From Aristolochia californica (lineage: Eukaryota > Streptophyta > Magnoliopsida > Piperales > Aristolochiaceae): a stretch of DNA of 64,000 nucleotides. The first letter of the stretch is position 1, and every line of letters begins with the position of its first letter. The DNA lies in contig JARWKL010000009.1 in NCBI GenBank assembly GCA_029961685.1, forward strand, positions 12,643,237-12,707,236, given 5' to 3'. Below are positions 13,521 to 26,374 of this stretch, in pieces. The notes below the pieces were generated by a model. It was not told the DNA's origin. It did not search any database and saw only the letters and a program-made list of their open reading frames with translations. The translations under genes were made by a program, and so were the position numbers.

Positions 13521-15404
13521 AAGATAGCCCGTTACGCATGATAAATCACTTTACAATCTTCTATGATCGTTAGGTCAGATTTTTATAAATGAGAAAAATG
13601 ATGGTTTTTTTTACTCAAGTAAATATCTTACCGCACGTTCACTTGAGAATTTAATAAGTGTTTGTTATTCTCTTTAAAAGGTATGGATCCATAGGACATT
13701 TATATCTTTAACATGTTTCAAGAATGCATATCCATTTTTAAAGCATGTGTAGAAAAATCTCTTTCTTATCAAATTCCAAGCTATTGGGGTTGTTGAACTA
13801 GTGGAATTTCCAAAACTTGGATACCATAAATTTTGTGTTCATTTTTGGTGTGTGAATAAATTTTCTTTACTTACATTTGTTATTGATTTAAATTTTTTCC
13901 ATACACAAACTCTAAAATTTTCATTTCGTTATGATCTATTTGCCTTTAATCTCTTTTTTGTCTACAAGATGAAGGGAAAAGAAAAAATTCATGTTTTGAT
14001 TTAAGACAAAAGTATACATCTAAAATGGAAATGCACAATGCACAAATGTAGAGAGATATAATTCCAAAAAGTGTCTGTAATTTTTAGGGTTTGTAAACAC
14101 TTTTTATTTTTTATTTATCAGGTTTGGCAATCGTTAGGAAAAGGGAGAGGCCGGAATTTTTTACCGAGTGTTGACTCCCAACCCTTAAGTCACACCTTAG
14201 AAAAAAGTAGCCTGTTATGCATGATAAATCACTTACAATCATCTATGATCGTTAGGTCAGCTTTTTTTAAATGGGCAAAACAATGGCTTATTTGGCTCAG
14301 GTAAATATCCCACCGCACGTTTACTTGAGAATTTAAAGAGCGTTATTTATTCTCTTTAAAAGGTTTGGATCCAGAGGTCATTTGCCTCTTTAACATGTTT
14401 CAATCAAGCATATCCATTTTATAAAGCATGTGTAAAAAAATCTATTTCTAATAAAATTCCAAGCTATTGGGGTCGTTGAACTAGCGGAATTTCCCAAACT
14501 TGGATTACAAAACTTTTGTGTTCATTTTTGGTGTGTGAATAAATTTTCTTTACTTATTTTGCTACTGCTTAAAAAAAATTTCATACACAAAGTTTAAAAT
14601 TTTCATTTCGTTGCGATCTATTTGTCTTTTGTCTCTTTTTTGTTTATGAGATGAAGGGAAAAGTGAAAACTCAAGTTTTGATTCAAGAAAAAAGTATACA
14701 TCTAAAATGGAAATGCACAATGCAAAAATGAAGAGAGAGATAATTCCAAGAAGTGTCTGCAATTTTTAGGGATTGTAAACTATTTTAAGTTTTTAAAAAT
14801 TCGGTTTTGCAAACGTTGGGAAGAGGAGGAGGCGGGGGATTTTTAACTAAGTGTTGACTCTCAACCCACAAGCTATTCCTTAAAAAAATATAATCTGTTA
14901 TGTATGATAAATTACTTTACATGCATCTATGATTGTTAGGTCAGCTTTATGTAAATGGTCAAAATAATGGCTTGTTTGACTCGTGTAAATAACCCACCGC
15001 ACATTCACTTGAGAATTTAATGAGGGTTTGTTATTGTCTTTAAAAGGTTTGGATCCATAGGTCATTTGCATCTTTAACATGTTTCAAGCATGCATATCCA
15101 TTGTTTAAAGCATGTGTAGAAAAATTTCTTTCTTATCAAATTCAAGCAATTGGGGTTGTTGAACTAGTGGAAATTCCCAAACTCGGATAACAAAACTTTT
15201 GTGTTCGTTTGTAGTGTGTGAATAAATTTTATTTACATACATTTGTTATTGCTTTAAATTTTTTCCGTACACAAAATCTAAAATTTTCATTTCATTGCGA
15301 TCTATTTGCCTTTAATCTCTTTTTTGTCAACGAAATGTAGGGAAAAGTGAAAACTCAAGTTTTGATTTAAGAAAAAAGTATAGACCAAAAATGGAAAAGC
15401 ACAA

Positions 15405-15435
15405 TGCACAAATGTAGAGAAAAGGGGGAGGCGGG
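15405..15435 (+). other. Deletion junction, ~85 bp lost, into the G-rich island
   Basis: CAAATGTAGAGA is joined directly to AAAGGGGGAGGCGGGGG, removing the GATAATTCC...GTCGGG stretch that normally separates them. The short match GAGA/GGGA at the joint suggests microhomology. The interval is 599 bp. Confidence 0.82.
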
Positions 15436-17277
15436 GGATTTTAAAATTAGGGTTGACTCCCAACCCATAAGTCTTATCTTACAAAAACATAGCCCGTTAC
15501 ACATGATAAATCACTTTACAATCATCTATGATCGTTGGGTTGGCTTTTTGTAAATGGGCAAAATAATGGTTTGTTTGACTCGGGTAAATATCCCACCGCA
15601 CTTTCACTTGAGAATTTAATGAGTGTTTGTAATTCTCTCTAAAAGGTTTGGAACCATAAGTCATTTGCTTCTTTAACATGTTTCCAGCATGCATATCCAT
15701 TTTTTAAAGCATGTGTAGAAAAATCTCTTTCTTATGAAATTCCAAGTTATTGGCATTGTTGAACTAGTGAAATTTTCCAAACTCGGATAACAAAACTTTT
15801 GTGTTCTTTTTTGGTGTGTAAATAAATTTTATTTACTTACATTTGTTATTGCTTTAAATGTTTTCCATACACAAACTCTAAAATTTTCATTTCATTGTGA
15901 TCAATTTGCCTTTCATCTCTTTTTTGTCTATGAGATGATGGGAAAATTGAGAACTCGTGTTTTTATTTTAGAAAAAAGTATACATCTAAAATAGAAATGC
16001 ACAATGCACAAATGTAGAGAGAGATAATTCCAAATAGTGTCTATAACTTTTAGGGATTGCAAACTCTTTTTATTTTTTATATATCAGGTTTTGCAATCGT
16101 CGAGAAAAGGGGGAGGCGGGAAATTTTTAACTAAGTGTTGACTTTCAACCCATAAGCCATTCCTTACAAAAATATAACCTGTTACGCATGATAAATCACT
16201 TTCCAATCATCTCTGATCGTTAGGGCAGCTTTTGTAAATGAGCAAAATAATGGCTTGTTTGACTCGCGTAAATATCCCACCGCATGTTCACTTGAGAATT
16301 TAATGAGCGTTTGTAATTCTCTTTAAAAGGTTTGGATCCATAGGTCATTTGCATATTTAATATGTTTCAAGCATGCATATCCATTTTTTAAAGCATGTGT
16401 AGAAAAATCTCTTTCTTATCAAATTCCAAGCAATTGAGGTTGTTGAACTAGTGGAAATTCCCAAACTGGGATAACAAAACTTTTGTGTTCATTTGTGGTG
16501 TGTAAATAAATTTTATTTACTTACATTTGTTATTGCTTTAAATTTTTTCCATACAAAAACTCTAAAATTTTTATTTCGTTGTGATCTACTTGCCTTTAAT
16601 CTCTTTTTTGTCTACGAGATGAAAGGAAAAGTGAAAACTCAAGTTCTGATTTAAGAAAAAAGTATAGACATCAAATGGTAATGCACAATGCAAAAATGTA
16701 GAGAGAGATAATTTGAAATAGTGTCTGCTATTTTTAGGGATTGTAAAATCTTTTTAGTTCTTATATATCAGGTTTTGCAATCGTAGGGAAAAGGGGGAGG
16801 TGGGAGATTTTTGACTAAGTGTTGACTCCCAACCCATAAGTCATTGCTTAGAAAAATATAGCCTGTTACGCATGATAAATCACCTTAAAATCATGTATGA
16901 TCGTTAGGTCAGCTTTTTGTTAATGGGCAAAATAACGGCTTGTTTGACTCGCGTAAAAATCCCACCGCACGTTCACTTGAGAATTTAATGAGTGTTTGTT
17001 ATTCTCTTTAAAAGGTTTGGATCCATATGTCATTTGCATCTTTAACATGTTTCAAGCATGCATATCCATTTTTTAAAGCATGTGTAGAAAAATCTCTTTC
17101 TTATCAAATTCCAAGCTATTGGGGTTGTTGAACAAGTGGAATTTCCCAAATTTGGATAACAAAACTTTTGTGTTTATTTGTGGTGAGTGAATAAATTTTA
17201 TTTACTTATATTTTTAATTGCTTTAAATTTTTTCCATACACAAACTCTAAAATTTTCATTTCGTTGTGATCTATTTG

Positions 17278-17311
17278 CCTTTCATCTCTTTTTTGTCTAC
17301 GAGATGAAGGG
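17278..17311 (+). other. Conserved once-per-monomer hairpin (typical copy)
   Basis: The left arm CCTTTCATCTC (17278-17288), a 12-nt loop TTTTTTGTCTAC and the right arm GAGATGAAGGG (17301-17311) pair over 11 positions, one of them a G-T(U) wobble. Most monomers carry the same arms at about +490 to +525 from the island, for example in the 38.3 kb, 47.6 kb and 58.0 kb regions. X-type monomers have weaker arms (GGATTTATCTC with GTGATGAAAGG). I saw no clear compensatory changes, so nothing here shows selection for an RNA structure. Confidence 0.6.
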
Positions 17312-17437
17312 AAAAGTGAAAACACAAGTTTTGATTTAAGAACAAAGTATACATCTTAAATGGAAATGTACAATGCACAAATGTAGAGAGAGATAATTCT
17401 TAAAAGTGTCCGTAATTTTTAGGGATTGTATACCATC

Positions 17438-20400
17438 GAGAAAAGGGAGAGGCGGGGGATTTTTAACTGAGTGTTGACTCCCAACCCATAAGTCATTTAT
17501 TACAAAAATATTGCTCGTTACGGGTGATAAATCAATTTACAATCATCTATGATCGTTAGGTCACCTTTTTCTACATGGCCAAAAGAATAGCTTGTTTGAC
17601 TTGAGAATTTAAAGAGTGTTTGTTGTTCTCTTTAAAAGGTGTGGATGCATAGGTCATTTGCATCTTTAATATGTTTCAAGCATGCATATCCATTTTTTAA
17701 AGCTTGGGCAGAAAAATCCTTTCTTAAAAAATTCAAACCTATCGGGGTTGTTGAACTAACGGAATTTCCTGAACTTGGATAACCAAACTTTTGTGTTCAT
17801 TTGTCGTGTGTGAATAAATTTTATTTACTAATTTTCCTATTGCTGTAAATTTTTTTCATACACAAACTCTAAAATTTTCATTTCCATATGATCTATTTGC
17901 CTTTCGTCTCTTTTTTTACTACGAGATGAAGGGAAAAGTGAAAACTCAAGTTTTGAGTCAAGAAAAAAGTATACATTGAAAATAAAAATGCACAATGCAC
18001 AAATTTAGAGAGAGATAATTCCAAAAAGTGTCTGTAATTTTTTCGGGATTGTAAACTCTTTTAAGTTTTTAAATATCAGGTTTTGCAATCGTAGGGAAAA
18101 GGGGCAGGCAGGGAATTTTTAACTAAGTGTTGACTCTCAGCCCATAAGTCCTTCCTTTAAAAAATATAGCCTGTTACGCATGATAAATAACTTTACAATC
18201 ATCTATGGTCGTTAGGTCAACTTTTTGTAAATGGGCAGAAAAATGGCTTGATTGACTCGCGTAAAAATCCCACCACACGTTCACTTGAGAATTTAATGAG
18301 CGTTTGCTATTCTCTTTAAAAGGTTTGGATCCATAGGTCATTTGCATCTTTAGCATGTTTCAAGCATCCATATCCTTTTTTGAAAGCATGTGTAGAAAAT
18401 TCTCGTTCTTATCAAATTCCAAGCAATTGGGGTTGTTGAACTAGTGGAAATTCCCGAACTCGGATAACAAAAATTTTGTGTTCATTTGGGGTGTGTAAAT
18501 AAATTTTATTTACTTACATTGTAATTGCTTTAAATTTTTTCCATACACAAACTCTAAAACTTTCATTTTGTTGTGATCTAATTGCTTTTAATCTCTTTTT
18601 TCTCTACGAGATGATGGGAAAAGTGAAAACTCAAGTTCTTATTTAAGAAAAAAGTATAGACCTAAAATGGAAATGCAAAATGCATAGATAATTCCAAATA
18701 GTGTATGTAATTTTTAGGGATTGTAAAAGTTTTTTAGTTTTTATGTATAAAGTTTTACAATCGTCGGGAAAAGGGGGAGGCAGGGGATTTCTATATAAGT
18801 ATTGACTCCCAACCCATATGTCATTCCCAACAAAAATATGGCCCATTATGCATGATAAATCACTTTACAATCATCTATGATCATTAGATTAGCTTTTTGT
18901 AAATGGGCAAAAAAAGGGCTTGTTTGACTCAGGTAAATAGCCCACCGAACGTTCACTTGAGAATTTAATGAGCATTTTTTATTCTCTTTAAAAGATTTGG
19001 ATCCATAGGTCATTTCCATCTTTAAAATGTTTAAAGGATGCAGATCCATTTTTTAAAGCATGTGCTGAAAAATCTCTTTCTTACCAAATTCTAAGCTATT
19101 AGGTTTGTTGAACTAGTGAAATTTTCCAAACTCGGATAACAAACATTTTGTGTTCTTTTGTGGCGTGTGAATAAATTTTCTTTACTTACATTTGATATTG
19201 CTTTAAATTGTTTCCATACACAAAATCTAAAATTTTCATTTTGTTGTGATCTATTAGCCTTTCATCACTTTTTCGCCAACGAGATGAAAGGAAAAGTGAA
19301 AAATCAAGTTTTGATTTAAGAAAAAAGTATAGATCTAAAATTGAAATGCACAATTTACAAATGTAGAGAGATATAATTCCAAAAAGTGTCTGTAATTTTT
19401 AAAGGATTGTAAACTCTTTTTAGTTTTATATATCAAGTATTGCAATCGTTGGGAAAAGGGGGAGGCGGGGGATTTTTAACTGAGTGTTGTCTCCCAACCC
19501 ATATGTCATTCCTTACAAAAATATAGCCCGTTATGCATCATAAATAACTTTACAATCTTCTATGATCGTTAGATCAGCTTTTTGTAAATAGGTAAAATAA
19601 TGGTTTGTTTAGCTAGGGTAAATATCCCACCGCACGTTCACTTAAAAATTTGGTGAGCGTTTGTTATTCTCTTCAAAAGGTTTGGATTCATAGGTAATTT
19701 TCATCTTTAACATGTTTAGAGCATGCATATCCATTTTTTAAAGCATGTGTAAAAAAATGTCTTTCTTATCAAATTCCAAGCTATTGGGGTTGTTGAACTA
19801 GTGGAATTTGCTACAGTTGGATAACAAAACTTTTGTGTCATTTGTGGTGTGTGAATAAATTTTATTTACTTACATTTTTTATTTCTTTAAATTTTTTCCA
19901 TACGTAAATTTCTAAAATTATCATTTCGTTGTGATCTATTTGCCTTTCATCTCTTTTTTGTCAACAAGATAAAGGGAAAAGTGAAAACTCAAGTTTTATT
20001 TTAAGAAAAAAGCATACATCTAAAATGGAAAAGAAAATGCACAAATTTTGAAGAGATAATTCCAAAAAGGGTCTTTAACTTTTAGGGATTTAAAATCCTT
20101 TTTAGTTTTTGTATAATAGGTTTTGCAATCGTCGGGAAAAGGGGGAGGTAGGGTATTTAACTGAGTTTTGATTCCCAACCCATAAGTCATTCCTCAGAAA
20201 AATATAGCCCGTTAAGCATGATAAATCACTTGACAATAATCTACGATCATTAGGTCAACTTTATGTAAATGGGCAGAATAATGGCTTGTTTGACTCGGGT
20301 AAATATCCCACCGCACGTTCACTTGAGAATTTAATGATCGTTTGTTATTCTCTTTAAAAGGTTTGGATCCATAGGTCATTTGCATCTTTAACGTGTTTCA

Positions 20401-20761
20401 AGCATGCATATCCATTTTTTAAAGCATGTGTAGAAAAATCTCTTTCTTATCAAATTCCAAGCTATTGGGGTTGTTGAACAAATGGAATTTCCCAAACTTG
20501 GATAACAAAACTTGTGTTTATTTGTGGTGAGTGAATAAATTTTCTTTACTTACATTTGTAATTGCTTTAAATTTTTTCCTTACACAAACTCTAATTTTTT
20601 CATTTCGTTGTGATCTATTTCTACGAGATGAAGGGAAAAGTGAAAACACAAGTTTTAATTTAAGAACAAAGTATACATCTTAAATGGAAATGCACAATGC
20701 ACAAATGTAGAGAGAGAGAATTCTTAAAAGTGTCTGTGATTTTTAGGGATTGTATATCGTC
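17438..20761 (+). repeat. 5-monomer HOR, cycle 4 (well preserved)
   Basis: Landmarks are 17438 (P), 18094 (Q), 18766 (R), 19451 (S) and 20134 (T); length 3324 bp. P has lost about 33 bp just before the island (GATTGTATACCATCGAG) and about 27 bp at about 17600, where GACTT joins GAGAATTT. Q has AAGGGGCAGGC and CTCAGCCCATAAG. R has ATTTCTATATAAG and AAAGGATGCAGATCC. S has GTTGTCTCCC and CATCATAAATAAC. The same diagnostic changes recur 3323-3334 bp later, so this block and the next are two copies of one higher-order unit. Confidence 0.85.
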
Positions 20762-23427
20762 GAGAAAAGGGAGAGGCGGGGGATTTTTAATTGAGTGTTG
20801 ACTCCCAACCTATAAGTCATTCCTTACAAAAATATAGCTCGTTACGCGTGATAAATCAGTTTACAATCATCTATGATCGTTAGGTCACCTTTTTCTACAT
20901 GGGCAAAAGAATGGCTAGTTTGAGTTGAGAATTTAAAGAGAGTTTTTTATTCTCTTTAAAAGGTTTGGATCCATAGGTCATTTGCATCTTTAACATGTTT
21001 CAAGCTTGGATATCCATTTTTAAAGCTTGTGCAGAAAAATCTTTTTCTTAAAAAATTCAAACCTATTGGGGTCGTTGAACTAGCAAAATTTCCTAAACTT
21101 GGATAACCAAAGTTTTGTGTTCATTTGTGGTGTGTGAATAAATTTTATTTACTTATTTTGCTATTACTGTAAATTTTTTTCATACACTAACTCTAAAATT
21201 TTCATTTTGTTGTGAGGTATTTGCCTTTCGTCTCTTTTTTGTCTACGAGATGGAGGGAAAAGTGAAAACTCAAGTTTTGATTCAAGAAAAAAGTATACAT
21301 AGAAAATAAAAATGCACAGTGCAAAAATTTAGAGAGAGATAATTCCAAAAAGTGTCTGTAATTTTTAGGGATAGTAAACTCTTTTAAGTTTTTAAATATC
21401 AGGTTTTGCAATCGTTGGGAAAAGGGCAGGCTGGGGATTTTTAACCAAGTGTTGACTCTCAGCCCATAAGTCATTCCTTACAAAAATATAGCCAGTTACG
21501 CAAGATAAATCACTTTACAATCATATATGATCGTTAGCTCATCTTTTTGTAGGTGGGCAAACAAATGGCTTCTTTGACTCGCGTAAAAATCCCACTGCAC
21601 GTTCACTTGAGAATTTAATAAGCGTTTTTATTCTCTTTAAAAGGTTTGGATCCATAGGTCATTTTTATCTTTAGCATGTTTCAAGCAAGCATATCCTTTT
21701 TTTAAAGCATGTGTAGAAAAATCTCTTTCTTATCAATTTCCAAGCAATTGGGGTTGTTGAACTAGTGGGAATTCCCGAACTCGGAAAACAAAAATTTTGT
21801 GTTCATTTGTGGTGTGTAAATAAATTTTATTTACTTACATTTGTTATTGCTTAAAATTTTTCCATACACAAACTCTAAAACTTTCATTTCGTTGTGATCT
21901 AATTGCCTTTAATCTCATTTTTGAAGACGAGATGATGAGAAAAGTGAAAACTCAAGTTCTGATTTAACAAAAAAGTATAGACCTAAAATGGAAATGCACA
22001 ATGTACCAATGTAGAGAGAGATAATTCCAAATAGTGTCTGTAATTTTTAGCGATTGTAAAATCTTTTTAGTTTTTATATATAATGTTTTGCAATCGTCGG
22101 GAAAAGGGGGAGGGGGGGGGGGGATTTCTAAATAAGTGTTGAATCCCAACCCATATGTCATTCCGTACAAAAATATAGCCCGTTACACATGATAAATCAC
22201 TTTAAAATCATCTATAATCGTTAGATCAGTTTTTTGTAAATGGGCAAAAATATGGCTTGTTTGACTCGGGTAAATATCTCATTGCACGTTCACTTGAGAA
22301 TTTAATGAGCGTTTGTCATTCTCTTTAAAAGGTTTGGATCCATAGGTCATTTGCAACTTTAACATGTTTAAAGGATGCAAATCCATTTTTTAAAGCATGT
22401 GTAGAAAAATCTCTTTTTTATCAAATTCCAAGCTATTGGGGTTGTTGAGCTAGTGAAATTTCCCAAACTCGGATAACAAAACTACTTTTGTTCTTTTGTG
22501 GTGTGTGAATAAATTTTCTTTACTTAGATTTGTTATTGCTTTAAATTTTTTCCATACACAAACTCTAAAATTTTCATTTGTGATCTATTTGCGTTCCATA
22601 TCTTTTTTGTCAACCAGATGAAGGGAAAAGTGAAAACTCAAGTTTTGATTTAACAAAAAAGTATACATCTAAAATTGAAATGCACAATGTACAAATGTAG
22701 AGAGATATAATTCCAAAAAGTGTCTGTAATTGTTAGGGATTTTAAACTCTTTTTAGTTTTTATATATCAGGTATTGTAATCATTGGGAATAGGGGGTGGC
22801 GGGGGATTTTTACCTGAGTGTTGTCTCCCAACCCATAAGTCATTCCTTACAAAAATCTAGCCAGTTATGCATCATAAATAACTTTACAATCATCTATGAT
22901 CGTTAGGTTGGCTTTTTGTAAATGGATAAAATAATGGTTTGTTTGACTCGGGTAAATATCCCACCGCATGTTCACTTGAGAATTTAGTGAGCGTTTGTTA
23001 TTCTCTTTAAAAGGTTTGGATCCATAGGTCATTTGCATCTTTAACATGTTTCAAGCATGCATATCCATTTTTTAAAGCATGTGTAAAAAATGTCTTTCTT
23101 ATCAAATTCCAAGCTATTGTGGTTGTTGAACTAGTGGAATTTCCAACACTTGGAAACAAAAATTTTGTGTTCATTTGTGGTGTGTGAATAAATTTTATTT
23201 ACTTAATTTTGTAATTGCTTTAAATTTTTTCCTTAAAACAAAGTCTAAAATTATCATTTCTTTGTGATCTATTTTCATCTCTTTTTTTTCTACGAGATGA
23301 AGGGAAAAGTGAAAACACAAGTTTTGACTTAAGAACAAAGTATTCATTTTAAATGGAAATGCACAATGCACAAATGTAGAGAGAGATAATTCTTAAAAGT
23401 GTCTTCAATTTTTAGGGATTGTATATC
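20762..23427 (+). repeat. 5-monomer HOR, cycle 5 (ends in a chimeric monomer)
   Basis: Landmarks are 20762 (P), 21417 (Q), 22099 (R) and 22785 (S). They repeat cycle 4 at offsets of 3324, 3323, 3333 and 3334 bp, and both P-specific deletions are present (about 20755 and 20924). After S, the sequence near 23310-23427 carries the arm normally found before P (ACACAAGTTTTGACTTAAGAAC, GATTGTATATCG). It then joins a T-like body (GAACAAGTGG at about 23760) with the G-island removed. The cycle therefore ends in a P/T chimera, which is probably an unequal-exchange scar. Confidence 0.8.
22099..22123 (+). repeat. Expanded G-rich island (run of 12 G)
   Basis: This is the normal once-per-monomer island, with the central GGC replaced by Gs. 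It reads GGGAAAAGGGGGA followed by 12 consecutive Gs. Islands with 10 Gs (29691-29700) and 9 Gs (50532-50540) also occur. Guanine runs of this kind can form intramolecular quadruplexes; that is inference from sequence. The islands are always on the + strand, in a surrounding sequence that is otherwise strongly AT-rich. Confidence 0.75.
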
Positions 23428-24782
23428 GGCGGAGGATTTTTAACTGAGTGTTGACTCCCAAACCATAAGCATTCTTTACAAAAATATAGCCCGTTATGCA
23501 TGATAAATAACTTGACAATCATCTATGATCGTTAGGTGAGCTTTTTGTAACTGGGCAAAATAATGGCTTGTTTGACGCGGGTAAATATCCCACTGCACGT
23601 TCACTTGAGAATTTAATGAGCATTTGTTATTCTCTTTAAAAAGTTTGGATCCATAGGTCATTTACATCTTTAACATGTTTCAAGCATGCATATCCATTTT
23701 TTAATGCATGTGTAGAAAAATCTCTTTCTTAACAAATTCCAAGCTATATGGGTATTTGAACAAGTGGAATTTCCAAAACATGGATAAAAAAACTTTTACA
23801 TTCATTTGTGGAGTGTAAATAAATTTTCTTTACTTACATTTGTTATTGCTTTAAATTTTTTCCATACACAAACTCTAAAATTTTCATTTCGTTGTGATCT
23901 ATTTGCCTTTAATCTCTTTTTTGTCTACGAGATGAAGGGAAAAGTCAAAACTCAAGGTTTTATTTAAGAAAAATGTATACATCTAAAATGGAAATGCACA
24001 ATGCTCAAATGTAGAGAGAGATAATTCAAAAAAGTGTCAGTAAATTTTAGGGATTCTAAACTCTTCTTAGTTTTTATATATCTGGTTTTTCCATCGTCGG
24101 GAAAGGGGGAGGCGGTGGATTTTCAACTAAGTGTTGACTCCCAATCCATAAGTTATTCCTTACAAAAATATAGTCCTTTTACGCATGAGAAATCACTTTA
24201 CAATCCTCTACGATATTTAGGTCAGCTTTTTGTAAATGGGTAAAATAATGGCTTGTTTGACTCGGGTAAATATCCCATAGCACGCGTGGAAATTTAATAA
24301 GTGTTTGTTATTCTCTTTAAAATGTTTGGATTCTTAAGTCATTTGCATCGTTAACATGTTTCAAAAATGCATATCCATCTTTTAAAACATGTGTAGAAAA
24401 ATCTGTTTCTAATAAAATTCCAAGCAATTGGGGTTGATGACCTAGTGGAATTTGCCAAACTTGGATAACAAAACTTTTGTGTTCATTTGTGGTGTGTGAA
24501 TAAATTTTCTTTACCTACATTTTTTTTTTCTTTAAAATTTTTCCATACATAAACTCTAAAATTTTCATTTTGTTGTCATCTATTTTGCCTTTAAACTCTT
24601 TTTTTTTTCTACGAGATGAAGGGAAAGGTGAAAACTCAAGTTTTGATTTAGGAAAAAAGTATACATCTAAAATGGAAATGCACAATGCACGAATGTAGAA
24701 AGATATAATTCCAAAAAGTGTCTATAATTTTTTAGGATTGTAAACTCTTTTTAGTTTTTCTATATCAGGTTTTGCCATCGTC

Positions 24783-25222
24783 GGGAAAATGGGGAGGCAG
24801 GGCATTTTTAACTGAGTGTTAACTCCCAATCCATAAGTCAATACTTACAAAAATTTAGACCATTATGTATGATAAATCAATTTAAAATCTTATATAATCG
24901 TTAGGTCAGCTTTTTTTAAAAGTGCAAAATAATGACTTGTTTGACTCGGGTAAATCTCCCACCACACGTTCACTTGAGATTTTAATTAGCATTTGTTTTT
25001 CTCTTTAAGAGGTTTGGATCCATAGGTCATTTGCATCTTTAACATGTTTCATGCATTCATGTCCATTTTTTACAACATGTGTAGAAAAATCTCTTTCTCC
25101 TAAAATGGAAATGCGCAATGCGCAATGCACAATTGTAGAGAGAGATAATTCCAAAAAGTTTATGTAATTTTTAGGGACTATAAAATATTTTTAGTTTTTA
25201 TATATCAGGTTTTGCAATGGTC
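24783..25222 (+). repeat. Shortened monomer (440 bp) with a local duplication
   Basis: At about 25100, AAAATCTCTTTCTC passes directly into CTAAAATGGAAATGC, so about 245 bp from SpeI to the ATGCAC block is missing. Just after the joint, GCGCAAT is present twice (25114-25127), an extra copy relative to the normal GCACAATGCAC. Both events lie within about 30 bases and may belong together. Confidence 0.85.
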
Positions 25223-26264
25223 AGGAAAAGGGGGAGGTGGGGGATTTTTAGCTGAGTGTTGACTTCCAACCCATAAGTCATTCCTCACAAAAACATAGCC
25301 TGATATGCATGATAAGACACTTTATAATCATCTATGATCGTTAGGTCAGCTTTTTGTAAATTGGCTAAATAATGGCTTGTTTGACTCGGGTAAATATCCC
25401 ACCGCACATTCACGTGAGAATTTAATGAACCTTTTTTATTCTCTATAAATGGTTTGGATCCATAGGTCATTTGCATCTTTAACTTGTTTCAAGCAAGCAT
25501 ATCCATTTTTTAAAGCAAGTGTAGAAAAATCTCTTTCTTATCAAATTCCAAGCTATTGGGGTTATTGAACTAGTGCAATTTCCCAAACTTGAATAACAAA
25601 ACTTTTGTGTTCATTTGTGGTGTGAGAATAAATTTTCTTTACTTAAATTTTTTATTGCATTCAATTTTATCCATACACAAACTCCAAAAATTTCATTTCG
25701 TTGTGATCTATTTGCCTTTCATCTCTTTTTTGTCTACGAGATGAAGGGAAAGGTGAAAATTCAAGTTGTGATTTAAGAAAAAAGTATACTTCAAAAATTG
25801 AAATGCACATTGCACAAATGTTGAGAGAGATAATTCCAAAAAGTGTTTGTATTTTTTAGGGATTTGTAGACTCCTTTTAGTTTTTATATATCAGGTATTG
25901 CAATCATCTGGAAAAGGGGGAGGCGGGCGATTTTTAACTGAGTGTTGACTCCCAAACCATAAGTCATTCCTTACAAAAATATAGCCCATTATGCATGATA
26001 AATCACTTTACAATCACCTATGAACGTTAGGTCAGCTTTTTGTATATGGGCAAAATAATGGCTTGTTTGACTCGGGTAAATATCCCACCGCACAATCACT
26101 TGAAAATTCAATAAGCGTTTGTTATTCTCTTTAAAAGGTTTGGATCCGTAGGTCATTTTTATCTTTAACATGTTTCACGCATGCATATCCATTTTTTGAA
26201 GCATGTGTAGAAAAATCTCTTTCTTATAAAATTTCAAGCAATTGGGGTTGTGGAACTAGTGGAA

Positions 26265-26374
26265 TTTCCCAAACTCGGATAACAAAACTTTAGTGTTTAT
26301 TTGTGGTGTGTGAATAAATTTTCCCAAACTTGGATAAAAGAACTTTTGTGTTCATTTGTGGTGTGTGAATAAAT
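26265..26374 (+). repeat. 55-bp tandem duplication inside a monomer
   Basis: The segment from TTTCCCAAACTCGGATAAC to GTGTGAATAAA (26265-26319) is repeated directly at 26320-26374 as TTTCCCAAACTTGGATAAA to AATAAATTT. The joint is inside the word AAATTTTCCCAAA, and AATTTTC/AATTTCC at both ends gives microhomology. It accounts exactly for the only long landmark interval in the window, 739 bp. The two copies already differ at several bases. Confidence 0.92.

Larger units (their letters stand above)
11871..14135 (+). repeat. 5-monomer HOR, cycle 2 (shortened by deletions)
   Basis: The P-type monomer starts at 11871 (CTAAATGGGCAAAACAAAGG and GAATTTAAAGTGC). A Q-type body follows without its G-island, because of a 107-bp deletion at about 12551. 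An R-type monomer starts at 13135 (ATGTAGATCC) and is fused at about 13491 to the middle of the next monomer. The cycle is only 2265 bp, roughly one and a half monomers short of a full cycle. Assignment rests on subtype-specific words rather than alignment. Confidence 0.55.
14136..17437 (+). repeat. 5-monomer HOR, cycle 3
   Basis: Landmarks are 14136 (P), 14818 (Q), 15417 (R, island partly lost), 16102 and 16786. P has GCAAAACAATGGC and ATTTAAAGAGCG. Q has GAAGAGGAGG and GACTCTCAAC. R has GCACTTTCAC and GGAACCATAAG. The fourth monomer again carries Q-like words (TAAGTGTTGACTTTCAAC, CCATAAGCCATTCC, GTGGAAATTCCC), so the cycle looks like P-Q-R-Q'-T rather than P-Q-R-S-T. The last monomer (16786) shares GAACAAGTGG and TTTATTTGTGGTGAGTG with the T monomer at 20134. 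Length 3302 bp. Confidence 0.6.

Noticed and set aside
22112..22123. Run of 12 Gs as a sequencing error
   Set aside because: Kept as real but with reservation: two other islands also have 9-10 Gs. Homopolymer length can still be wrong by one or two bases.
26265..26374. Long 739-bp interval as a possible insertion of foreign DNA
   Set aside because: It is fully explained by a 55-bp tandem duplication of monomer sequence.
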